From positions 496,001 through 560,000 of the forward strand of contig NZ_AP025306.1 of the NCBI RefSeq assembly GCF_036492635.1: a stretch of 64,000 bases of DNA. The letters run 5' to 3'. A model generated the notes under the pieces. The model was given only the letters and a program-made list of their open reading frames with translations. It ran no database searches and was not told where the DNA came from. Shown one piece after another: positions 35,344-43,297 of the stretch (positions are counted from its first letter, which is position 1; the number at the start of each line of letters is the position of its first letter). This DNA is from Aureibacter tunicatorum (lineage in GTDB: Bacteria > Bacteroidota > Bacteroidia > Cytophagales > Cyclobacteriaceae). Both the position numbers and the translations under genes were made by a program.

Positions 35344-36405
35344 ATGAAAAAGTTAATTTTATTTTTTTTGCTATCATGCTTAATTGTAGGCGTGCATGCG
35401 GTTTTAGGTAAAAGTATTCAAGAAAGCGAGAGTCCGAACTCTTGGATTTGGGTACATGCTAATGATAATCGATCTGAAAAAGAGTGGAGAGATGTGCTTA
35501 CTAAAATATCAGACTCAGGTATAGAAGGTATTTTATTTGGAGGGTCGCCTGAGCAGGTGAGAAATATAGCTCCTTTGACAAAAGAATTTTCATTAAGTCT
35601 TCATGCATGGATGTGGGGTATGAATAGACCTGATTTGGCTGAAAAGCATCCGGAATGGTTGAGTGTTAATCAAAATGGAGAATCTATAGAGGATAAAAAA
35701 GCTTATGTTGATTATTATAAATTTATGTGTCCTGCTATTCCCGGTGTAAAAGATTTCTTGAAAGAACTGGTGGAAGATTATGCTTCGATAGAAGAACTTG
35801 ATGGAATTCACCTTGACTATATTCGATATGTGGATGTCATTTTACCAACTACATTGCAACCAAAATATGATATCAATCAAGATAAGGCGTATCCAGAATG
35901 GGATTATGGCTATCACCCATACTTGGTTGAAAAATATAAAAGCGAATACGGAATAGATCCTTTAACTTTGGAAAATCCAGAGAATGATCAGCAGTGGTTG
36001 CAGTTTAGGTTTGATCAAGTGACAGAAGTTGTTGATGAGTTGACCACATTGGCGCATAATAGAGGAAAGTTGATTTCGTCCGCAGTCTTCCCCTCCCCTT
36101 CGATGTCAAGAGAAATGGTATATCAGGATTGGGGGAAATGGAAACTAGATTTTTATTTTCCTATGGTTTATCATAATTTCTATAATGCTGAACTTGATTG
36201 GGTTGGTGAGCAGCTTAAAGAAGGCGTAGAGACTGTCGATGGTGATGTCTTTGGGGGGATGTTTATTCCTGCGTTTTCTGAAAAAGGAGAGCTAAAGAAA
36301 GCTTTAGAAATTGCCGAGGAAAACGGAGCAAAAGGAATTTCGATTTTTGACTACAATAGTGTTAAAGACCACCAGTGGGAAGAGATAAAATCAGCTCTTA
36401 AATAA
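35344..36405 (+). CDS. Exported GHL10-type putative glycoside hydrolase
   Basis: A 353-residue protein from the ATG at 35344, with a signal peptide (KLILFFLLSCLIVGVHA). It is a TIM-barrel-like protein: IEGILFGGSPEQV, LHAWMWGMNRPD, then the signature LDGIHLDYIRYVD (third-strand acidic cluster), FYFPMVYHNFY and GAKGISIFDYNS. These are features of glycosyl-hydrolase-like family 10 (DUF187-type). The catalytic acids are presumably Asp residues in the HLDYIRY segment, but the family is poorly characterised biochemically. Its partner is the CBM9-like protein just upstream. Confidence 0.82.
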   Translation: MKKLILFFLLSCLIVGVHAVLGKSIQESESPNSWIWVHANDNRSEKEWRDVLTKISDSGIEGILFGGSPEQVRNIAPLTKEFSLSLHAWMWGMNRPDLAEKHPEWLSVNQNGESIEDKKAYVDYYKFMCPAIPGVKDFLKELVEDYASIEELDGIHLDYIRYVDVILPTTLQPKYDINQDKAYPEWDYGYHPYLVEKYKSEYGIDPLTLENPENDQQWLQFRFDQVTEVVDELTTLAHNRGKLISSAVFPSPSMSREMVYQDWGKWKLDFYFPMVYHNFYNAELDWVGEQLKEGVETVDGDVFGGMFIPAFSEKGELKKALEIAEENGAKGISIFDYNSVKDHQWEEIKSALK

Positions 36406-36440
36406 ATTTTAAAAGGCTTGTGTTTCATAGATGCAAGTCT

Positions 36441-36560
36441 TTACCTGCCTTCTATATATTTCCATGAAACGATTGCTATAGCGCAAACAACAAATACAGC
36501 CATTGTGTGACTGGCGATTACATAAAATTCTTTTGTTTCCAGGACTTCGAGTAGTATCAT
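36441..36560 (-). CDS. Small single-helix membrane peptide (39 residues)
   Basis: A short open frame on the minus strand. It starts MILLEVLETKEFYVIASHTM, continues with a hydrophobic helix (AVFVVCAIAIVSW) and ends KYIEGR. The layout is a soluble head, one membrane helix and a basic end, and codon use looks like real coding sequence. Small membrane proteins of this type are common but rarely annotated. It sits alone in the 309-bp gap between the GHL10 gene and parA. I do not recognise a family. Confidence 0.4.
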   Translation of the reverse strand: MILLEVLETKEFYVIASHTMAVFVVCAIAIVSWKYIEGR

Positions 36561-36714
36561 ATTACGGTTTTGTCATTTTTATCATTAACGCAAATTTGGC
36601 GTCAAAAATTATATTTAGTTTTCTTTATTTGGAGAACTGTGCGTTTAATTTATTTTTATATTTGTTAAAAGTGGCCTTTTGAAACGATTTCACGAATATT
36701 TTTAATAGTAGACC

Positions 36715-37455
36715 ATGACCAAAATAATAAGTATAATAAATCATAAGGGTGGTGTAGGCAAGACGACCACTACGGCAAATTTAGGCGCCGCTCTCGCTAA
36801 CTTAGACAAGAAAATTCTTTTAGTAGATTTTGATCCTCAGGCTAATTTGTCAGATCATTTGGGGATTCCTTTTGATGAGCTTGATCAAGACATCGTGGAT
36901 GTTATTATGGATGATCAGTCGATTGAGCCTTTTTTTATCAAAGAAAATTTGCATATCGTAGCTGGTAATTTAGAATTGGCTGCCGCTGAAAAGGAATTTT
37001 CGAACAGTATCAAAGCCTATATAAAACTTAAAAAGGCATTGAAGAGTATTACAGAGTCATATGATTTTGTTTTGATTGATTGTCCTCCATCCCTAGGCTT
37101 TTTCACTTTGAATGCTTTGAATGCATCTACAGATGTAATCATACCTGTTGAGCCTGAAGGCATGGCCGCTGGCGGGTTGCAAACTGTGAGAGATGCTATA
37201 TCTGAAGTTCAGGATGTGAATGACGATATCAAGTTGTTGGGAGTTTTGATAACTAAGCAAAGAGGCTTGGTTGTTGGAAAAGATTTGGAAGAGAGTATTA
37301 GAGATAATCATCAACCAGTTTTTGAGACTGTGATACGTAACTATAAACATTTCCCTGAAGCTTCAACTTTGGGATTGTCAATTTTCGATCATGCTCCTTC
37401 AAGCAATGCAGCCTTGGATTATGCGTCATTAGCCAAGGAGGTAATGAATGGCTAA
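36715..37455 (+). CDS. parA: ParA-type partition ATPase
   Basis: A 246-residue P-loop ATPase with the deviant Walker A motif KGGVGKTT (residues 11-18), the switch DFDPQANLS and the LIDCPPSLGFFTLNAL Walker B region of ParA/Soj proteins. It has no N-terminal HTH, so it is the short type Ib-like or chromosomal type. It overlaps the ParB gene by 8 bases. The pair would segregate DNA carrying a matching parS-like site, which I could not identify. Its presence next to accessory genes suggests a secondary replicon or integrated element. Confidence 0.93.
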   Translation: MTKIISIINHKGGVGKTTTTANLGAALANLDKKILLVDFDPQANLSDHLGIPFDELDQDIVDVIMDDQSIEPFFIKENLHIVAGNLELAAAEKEFSNSIKAYIKLKKALKSITESYDFVLIDCPPSLGFFTLNALNASTDVIIPVEPEGMAAGGLQTVRDAISEVQDVNDDIKLLGVLITKQRGLVVGKDLEESIRDNHQPVFETVIRNYKHFPEASTLGLSIFDHAPSSNAALDYASLAKEVMNG

Positions 37456-38341
37456 AAGAGGCACCTTTTCCATCAATACTAAAAAAAAGCTCAGAGCGAA
37501 TAGCAATGTGATCAAGCAATTTGATCAGCAATTGAAAGTCTTAGAAGAATTAAAACAATTCATTCCCACTCCCACTGATGAAGAAAGAGCTCAATTGGAG
37601 GAGAATATTCGAAAGGAAGGAGTGCGTGACCCATTGGTTATTTGGAAAAGGGATGATGACCAAGTCCTAATAGATGGACATAATAGATATTCTATCATTC
37701 AAAAATTAAAATCCGAGGGTGTTGACCAGGACTTTAAGCTTAAAATTCTTCCATTCGAGAATATTGAAGAGGTGAAGGATTGGATGATTTTGAATCAATT
37801 AGGAAGAAGAAATTTAACGCCAGAGCAGTCTAGCGAATTAAGAGGCTTGTATTATGAGAGAGAGAAGAAAAAGCCAGGAGGTACAGGAGCCAATCAATAT
37901 ACTGAGCTAAGAGGACAAAATGACCCCGAAGCTAAAAAAACAGCTGAGAAGCTAGCTGAAAAGTTGAATGTGTCTGCTAAAACGATTAAGAGAGATGAGC
38001 AATTTGCGAAAGGTCTGCGAAAAATTGCCGAGTCCAATCCTCAAATGAAGCAGGATATTCTTCAACGCAAGGTTAAGGTTAACAAGACGGATGTTCAAAA
38101 ATTATCAAAGGTTGAAGGGGCTCTCAAAATTGATAAAGTTGATGATATCAAATCGGTTGTAGAAAAGAAGCCAACTGAAGACCTAAGTGTTGAAGTTAAG
38201 GAAGAGTTTTTGGTGAGGAAGGGGATGGTTCAGCAATTAAGGGATTCGTTGATTCCTCTTTATAATCAAGAAGAAATTTCTTCTAGTCAAATTGAAAAGT
38301 TCAAGAAGACAGCTAGAACTTTATTGGCATATTTGGACTAA
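37448..38341 (+). CDS. parB: ParB-like partition protein
   Basis: A 297-residue protein overlapping parA. Residues 35-125 are a ParB/Srx-like N-terminal domain (IRKEGVRDPLVIWKRDDDQV, then LIDGHNRYSI). The canonical chromosomal GERRxRA CTP-binding motif is replaced here by GHNRY, as seen in divergent plasmid-type ParB proteins. A Lys-rich middle with a probable HTH (about 165-215, KLNVSAKTIKRDEQFAKGLRK) follows. The C-terminal dimerisation part is helical. Likely function: DNA-bound partner of ParA. The DNA site is not identified. Confidence 0.85.
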   Translation: MAKRGTFSINTKKKLRANSNVIKQFDQQLKVLEELKQFIPTPTDEERAQLEENIRKEGVRDPLVIWKRDDDQVLIDGHNRYSIIQKLKSEGVDQDFKLKILPFENIEEVKDWMILNQLGRRNLTPEQSSELRGLYYEREKKKPGGTGANQYTELRGQNDPEAKKTAEKLAEKLNVSAKTIKRDEQFAKGLRKIAESNPQMKQDILQRKVKVNKTDVQKLSKVEGALKIDKVDDIKSVVEKKPTEDLSVEVKEEFLVRKGMVQQLRDSLIPLYNQEEISSSQIEKFKKTARTLLAYLD

Positions 38342-38360
38342 GAAAATTAAGAAATTTTGT

Positions 38361-38396
38361 AAAGGAAAGGGGACAATTTGTCCCCTTTCCTTTTTT
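38361..38396. terminator. Bidirectional terminator between parB and TetR gene
   Basis: AAAGGAAAGGGGA (38361-38373) pairs perfectly with TCCCCTTTCCTTT (38381-38393) and is followed by a T-run on the plus strand. It serves parB and lies immediately before the stop of the convergent TetR-type gene. Confidence 0.85.
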
Positions 38397-39005
38397 CTAG
38401 CAATAGAAATTTTTATACTTTTTATCTCCTTCTTTTGTCAAATAAGGAGTAATGATGCTTGCCATGGTTTGTTGATGCATTTCCAAGGGGTTTTGATCGC
38501 TTGAGAACATATGAATTCCATAGTTGGTAAGAATCACATATTGGTCAATTAAACTTTTCATTTCTTCTTTTGAGTCGCATGAACGGATATCGCCTGCCTT
38601 GTTCAATTCATTTAGAATTTTAAATCCGAAAGGATATAGCTTTTTTATCGTATTGTTAAAGATATCATTGCCACGTTTGCTTTCTTGTAGAATTTGGAAA
38701 ATATTATAAAGCAGAAATTCATATTTTTTTTGTAATTCGCATATACTGTCGATAACAAATTTATAGTATTTTAAATCTATTGCATTGCTGTCAATATTAT
38801 CAAATACACTAATGAGTTCAAAACAGTAGCTGCTTAATATAGCGTCTATCAACTCGGATTTAGTGGCATAATGATATGTGAAATTACCCTTGCTTATTTC
38901 TGAAGCTAATGCAATTTCTTCAATACTTACATTGTTGATTCCATTTTGATGATAAAGTTTTATAGCGGTTTCGATTATTTTACTTTTAGTTTCAGATAAT
39001 TCCAT
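38397..39005 (-). CDS. TetR-family transcriptional regulator (second of tandem pair)
   Basis: A 202-residue protein with the TetR N-terminal HTH: IIETAIKLYHQNGINNVSIE, then IALASEISKGNFTYHYATKS (positions about 9-50). The C-terminal ligand domain is helical and unrelated at a glance to its neighbour. The ATG lies directly after the stop codon of the adjacent TetR gene (39006), so both are cotranscribed and probably translationally coupled. Target genes may include the 146-residue protein upstream. Ligand unknown. Confidence 0.87.
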   Translation of the reverse strand: MELSETKSKIIETAIKLYHQNGINNVSIEEIALASEISKGNFTYHYATKSELIDAILSSYCFELISVFDNIDSNAIDLKYYKFVIDSICELQKKYEFLLYNIFQILQESKRGNDIFNNTIKKLYPFGFKILNELNKAGDIRSCDSKEEMKSLIDQYVILTNYGIHMFSSDQNPLEMHQQTMASIITPYLTKEGDKKYKNFYC

Positions 39006-39671
39006 TTACGTTTTTTCATTTTGTATCCTGTATTCATTGATGAAAATGGGTTCATAATTTTGATACAATATGTCAAATGCTTCTTTTGATTTGGAACTCA
39101 ATAGTGGGTATATCACAAAGCATAAGTTCTTTATTTGAAAGATGAAAGTGTAGTCATCTTTTGCAATTATAGATTTGTGAGAAAGTGAATATTTCCAAAG
39201 CACAAGCCATCTAAGAGATAATAAGGTGCCTTTTTTATCATGTATAGATTTGCTGATAATAGATTTTTTCTCTAATTGAATGAAAATGAAATTGATTTTT
39301 GAATAGATGTTGTCAATAAACTTGTACACATTTTTTTTGAATTCAGAATCATATTGATTCATTTGAATGATATTGTGCATAATAAATGCATACTTCTGCT
39401 GCACAAGCGATGCTTTTGAAATGATGTGAATGTAGAGTAGCAAGTTGATATGCTTTTTCTCTATTCCGTTGAATACACCCATGATTTTTTCTTTGAATTG
39501 AGCGAAGAGCTCTTTGAAAATATCATATGGATGTTTGAAATGATATGTAACATTGCTTTGACTTAATCCAGCTTGTCGCGCAATTTGTCTAAGCGAGACA
39601 TTGTCTAGTCCCGATTTGTTAAATAGCTTTAGTGCGGTGTCTAATATTAAGTCTCTAGTTTTCATACCCAT
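39006..39671 (-). CDS. TetR-family transcriptional regulator (first of tandem pair)
   Basis: A 221-residue protein. The HTH region reads LILDTALKLFNKSGLDNVSL and IARQAGLSQSNVTYHFKHP (about residues 8-50), typical of TetR. In-frame ATGs at 39671 and 39665 are both possible starts. The C-terminal domain is helical, Ile/Lys/Phe-rich. Two TetR genes joined end to start are uncommon and could form heterodimers or arise from an old duplication; their HTH parts are similar, their ligand domains are not obviously so. Confidence 0.87.
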   Translation of the reverse strand: MGMKTRDLILDTALKLFNKSGLDNVSLRQIARQAGLSQSNVTYHFKHPYDIFKELFAQFKEKIMGVFNGIEKKHINLLLYIHIISKASLVQQKYAFIMHNIIQMNQYDSEFKKNVYKFIDNIYSKINFIFIQLEKKSIISKSIHDKKGTLLSLRWLVLWKYSLSHKSIIAKDDYTFIFQIKNLCFVIYPLLSSKSKEAFDILYQNYEPIFINEYRIQNEKT

Positions 39672-39816
39672 AAAATAAATAACAAATATGCTATTAAAAA
39701 AGAAAAATAAAATTATTTTAATTGATTAATGCTGATTTTTATGGAGTATTTAATTATATATTTAATTCATATACCTATTATGTTGAAAAAAAGTGCAGTG
39801 TCTTTTGAAATTTATA

Positions 39817-40257
39817 TCAGAATGAGCATTTTACATGCAAATTAAGAGTCGCAGAGTCGGATTCGCTCCAAGCAGTTTCCACTTTAAGCTGAGTTTTAAA
39901 GCCTGTTTTAAAGAAAAAAGGAACTTCTGTTTGCGATGCAATACCACTTCCTTCAAATAGACTTTGACCACTAATAGTATCTATAACTTTTATTGACCAT
40001 CTGCCTTGCAGTGGACTTGTGACTTTCCAATAGCCTCTTAAAGACGCCCAATAGGTATAGGCTTCTTTGCCTATGGTTATACCATATCCATTATGAATAT
40101 CTAGTGAAATGGACTCCTCAATACTCTCCCCTATTTCAATATTGTCTTCAAAATGCTTTTCTAGTATTGATAATGGGTCTTTGTTTAATATATAATTTTT
40201 GGTTGCAAGGGAAACTTTTTCAATTAGGTAATGCTGATTTTTGGATAAATTAGACAT
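39817..40257 (-). CDS. Small hypothetical protein upstream of TetR pair
   Basis: A 146-residue protein with no signal peptide. The N-terminal 50 residues are helical (YLIEKVSLATKNYILNKDPL), the rest is a beta-rich region (GYWKVTSPLQGRWSIKVIDT, FFFKTGFKTQLKVETAW) that could be a small beta-sandwich. I do not recognise a family. It lies on the same strand as, and 145 bp upstream of, the tandem TetR genes, and may be their regulatory target. Confidence 0.55.
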   Translation of the reverse strand: MSNLSKNQHYLIEKVSLATKNYILNKDPLSILEKHFEDNIEIGESIEESISLDIHNGYGITIGKEAYTYWASLRGYWKVTSPLQGRWSIKVIDTISGQSLFEGSGIASQTEVPFFFKTGFKTQLKVETAWSESDSATLNLHVKCSF

Positions 40258-40591
40258 GTTTTTTTATTTATAATGTGAGCTTATGCCCCTAGTCTGAGGG
40301 ACTTGAATATATAATTTGTTCTTTGGAATATTGTTTCTCAATTTTTAGACAAGTCTACTAGATCGAAGCAATTTTGGTTAATTAGAGAAATGTTGTTATT
40401 TTAGCCTATATATGGTAGACAACATAATAAATAGAATTGCCAACATATTTTTGCTTAAAGGTTTTACTGATACTTTTAAGCCCTCACACCTATTGGCTTT
40501 TTCATAAGCGATAATCAATTCTGCTATACCATACCTATATCTCAGCTTGAAGTTCTCAAGTTCTTAATTGTATTAATATATCGATAGTCAT
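40258..40591. other. Intergenic region upstream of arginase
   Basis: About 330 bases without a credible gene. It contains the divergent promoters for the 146-residue protein (minus) and arginase (plus). I recognise no operator or structured RNA here. Confidence 0.5.
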
Positions 40592-41566
40592 ATGAAAACT
40601 AAATCACTGAAACTAATTTCGGTGCCTTCGGAAATTGCCGCGGGTACGCGAGGTGCTTCAATGGGCTACCAAGCTCTAGTTGTGGCATCACTGAATGCTA
40701 AGTCTAAATTCTTTTTTGATAAAGAGGTAGCTGAAGTTGAGACAGAAAATGAACTTCTTTTGGATGAAAATCCCTATCCTTATGCAAAGAGAATCAATGG
40801 CGTGAAAAATGTCTTGACAAATGTTTCGGATTCTGTCGCTGAAGAATTGTCCGAAGAAAATTTTCCATTAGTATTAGCTGGAGATCATTCTACCGCTGCG
40901 GGAACAATTTCTGGAATTAAGAAAGCAAACCCGGGCAAAAGACTGGGAGTAATTTGGATTGATGCTCATGGTGATTTGCATACTCCTTATACTACGCCAA
41001 GTGGGAATATGCACGGGATGCCGCTTGCTATGGTTGCAGGCATTGATAATCTGGAGCAACAGATTAACGAGCCTAAGGAGCAAACAAAAGAGCTTTGGGA
41101 AGATATAAAGAACATAGGGATTGATGGACCAAAGGTTGAAATGGATGACATCGTATTTATAGGTGTTAGAGATACTGAGGATCCGGAAGATCGTCTGATA
41201 GAAAAGTATGGGATTCGAAATATCAAAGTTAGCGAAGTAAAAGAAATGGGTGCTGTTAATGCTGCTCAAGAAGCTTTGGACTTGCTTAAGAATTGCGATA
41301 TCATTTACGTATCGTTTGATGTTGATAGCATGGATTCAAGAATATCAGCTGGAACAGGTACACCTGTTATTGATGGATTGAGTGTTGAGGAAGCTAGAGA
41401 TATTAACAGGCAGTTGGTTGCTAATGATAAAGTAGTCTGTTGGGAAATGGTTGAGATAAACCCTACTCTTGACCAAGAAAATACGATGGCTGAAAATGCA
41501 TTCAATATTTTGGTGCAAGTAACTGAAACTGTTGAAAGCAAAATTCAAGAAAGCTGTAAAGCGTAA
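40592..41566 (+). CDS. rocF: Arginase
   Basis: A 324-residue member of the arginase/agmatinase family. The six Mn ligands are all visible: His99 (GDHS), Asp124, His126 and Asp128 (DAHGDLHT), Asp244 and Asp246 (SFDVDSMD). It hydrolyses arginine to ornithine and urea, in the cytoplasm; agmatinase or formimidoylglutamase activity cannot be excluded by sequence alone, though the SGNMHGMPL segment after the DAHGDLHT motif fits true arginases. The antiporter gene 371 bp downstream on the same strand may exchange the substrate or product. A large hairpin follows the gene. Confidence 0.88.
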   Translation: MKTKSLKLISVPSEIAAGTRGASMGYQALVVASLNAKSKFFFDKEVAEVETENELLLDENPYPYAKRINGVKNVLTNVSDSVAEELSEENFPLVLAGDHSTAAGTISGIKKANPGKRLGVIWIDAHGDLHTPYTTPSGNMHGMPLAMVAGIDNLEQQINEPKEQTKELWEDIKNIGIDGPKVEMDDIVFIGVRDTEDPEDRLIEKYGIRNIKVSEVKEMGAVNAAQEALDLLKNCDIIYVSFDVDSMDSRISAGTGTPVIDGLSVEEARDINRQLVANDKVVCWEMVEINPTLDQENTMAENAFNILVQVTETVESKIQESCKA

Positions 41567-41937
41567 TAAATCAAGAATATTTAAATAAACGGAGCTATTT
41601 AATTTAACATAATTAAACACTGTAGCTTCGTTTATTCGCTTACTTATTTATTCATGGGTTGATGTTTTTTTGAGAGTTATTTGTTGTATATTAAATATAT
41701 TGTGATTAGATTTAAGGTTTTTCAAATTTTTCAATGAAATTCGATTTCTAAACTTATGAAAATATGATAACCGTGGAGTCAAATGATTTTTTTAATAAAA
41801 CAATAGTCGAATTCATTTAAACAATAGATTTTATCATTTGACTGTTTTTCAATAATTTAAATTGTGTTTTTAGAGATTCATCGGATACTTTTGTCCGTTA
41901 CATAATCAGGTTAAATTACAATCTTTAAAAATATATT
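41567..41937. other. Intergenic region between arginase and NhaC-type antiporter
   Basis: About 370 bases without a gene. Besides the terminator-like hairpin at its start it is AT-rich. It may hold a separate promoter for the antiporter gene. Confidence 0.45.
41584..41640 (+). terminator. Long hairpin after arginase gene
   Basis: AATAAACGGAGCTA (41584-41597) pairs with TAGCTTCGTTTATT (41623-41636; one G-T wobble), and the enclosed sequence contains a second inverted repeat TTTAATT/AATTAAA. A strong stem-loop 18 bp after the stop codon but without a clean T-tract. Confidence 0.55.
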
Positions 41938-43242
41938 ATGTCTCAATCTCCAAAAGCCAATTTTAAGGCCTTGCTACCATTATTGGTTTTTATTATTCTC
42001 TATCTTGGAGGTTCGCTGTTGAATGCCGACTTCTATTCTATTCCCGCAATTGTTTGTTTCTTAGTTGCCGCTGCTGTGGCTTTTTGGCAAAGTGGCTTTA
42101 TGCCTTTAGGCGAAAGGTTTGAAGCATACGCCAAAGGTGCTGGAGGAAAGGACATAATGTTAATGACCTTGATATTTATCTTAGCGGGAGCTTTTGGCAA
42201 GATTGCAAAAGCGTCAGGAGCTATTGACGCGACTGTGAATATGGGCTTGTCTATACTTCCTGGGAATTTGTTGGTTGCTGGTGTGTTTATAATCGCATGC
42301 TTTATCTCTGTTTCGATAGGAACCTCTGTGGGAACAATAGCCGCTCTTGCTCCTTTAGCCGCTGACATAGCGTCAAAATCCACGATTGAAGCTCCATTGG
42401 TGCTTAGCGCTATTATTGGAGGAGCTATGTTTGGAGACAATTTATCGATGATTTCAGATACGACCATAGCGGCGAGCAGAACACAAGGAGCAAAAATGCG
42501 TGATAAATTCAAGATGAATTTTAAAATTGTTTTGCCTGCCGCTGTTGCGACAATAGTTTTGTATTCTGTTTTTCAACACGGAGATACCTATTTGCAGGTT
42601 CCTGAAAGTGTTGATTATGTCAAAGTGTTTCCATACCTTGCTATATTAGGTTTGGCATTGTCAGGCTTGAATGTGTTTGCTGTATTGTCTTTGGGTATAG
42701 TAATCGCTAGTGTAGTTGGATTATTGACTGGAGATTTGACTATAGTGACTATCTTGCAAGCTGCTAACACTGGTATTTCAGGAATGGGTGAGTTGATAAT
42801 CATATGCATGATCATAGGCGGTATGGTTGAGTTGATTCGTATCAATGGCGGAATTCAATATTTATTGGATTTTACGGTAAAGAGATTAAATAGCAAAAAG
42901 AGCGCTGAATTCGGTATTGCGGCATTGGTAAGTTTGGTGAATATATGCACGGCAAATAATACGATCGCTATTGTGATTGCTGGTCCGTTGGCTAAAGAAA
43001 TCGCTCAAAAATTTGAAATTAGCCCAGCGAGATCCGCTAGTTTATTAGACACATTTTCCTGCTTTACGCAGGGAGCTATACCATATGGCGCTCAGATATT
43101 GACTGCGGTTAGTTTGGTAGGAATTGCGGGTGTTGGACCATTTGATATAATGAAGAGCTTATACTACCCTTATTTGATGGTTATTGCGTCAATATGTTAT
43201 ATCGTTTTTGTGACAGATAAAAAGACAGTTGCGACTGCTTAA
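41938..43242 (+). CDS. NhaC-family (Na+/H+ or amino-acid) antiporter
   Basis: A 434-residue integral membrane protein with about eleven helices. The family signature GDNLSMISDTTIAAS is at about residues 163-177, with a second functional region NICTANNTIAIVIAGPLAKE. These match the NhaC/YuiF-type group, which includes sodium-proton antiporters and sodium- or proton-coupled exchangers of amino acids and organic acids. The adjacent arginase gene makes a basic-amino-acid exchange role possible, but this is inference. A strong bidirectional hairpin terminator follows. Confidence 0.88.
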   Translation: MSQSPKANFKALLPLLVFIILYLGGSLLNADFYSIPAIVCFLVAAAVAFWQSGFMPLGERFEAYAKGAGGKDIMLMTLIFILAGAFGKIAKASGAIDATVNMGLSILPGNLLVAGVFIIACFISVSIGTSVGTIAALAPLAADIASKSTIEAPLVLSAIIGGAMFGDNLSMISDTTIAASRTQGAKMRDKFKMNFKIVLPAAVATIVLYSVFQHGDTYLQVPESVDYVKVFPYLAILGLALSGLNVFAVLSLGIVIASVVGLLTGDLTIVTILQAANTGISGMGELIIICMIIGGMVELIRINGGIQYLLDFTVKRLNSKKSAEFGIAALVSLVNICTANNTIAIVIAGPLAKEIAQKFEISPARSASLLDTFSCFTQGAIPYGAQILTAVSLVGIAGVGPFDIMKSLYYPYLMVIASICYIVFVTDKKTVATA

Positions 43243-43260
43243 TGATTTGATATTCGAAAG

Positions 43261-43297
43261 TTACAAAGAGCCACCTTTGATGGGTGGCTCTTTGTAA
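43261..43297. terminator. Bidirectional terminator between antiporter and sensor genes
   Basis: TTACAAAGAGCCACC (43261-43275) and GGTGGCTCTTTGTAA (43283-43297) make a perfect 15-bp stem with a 7-base loop between two convergent genes. Confidence 0.88.
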
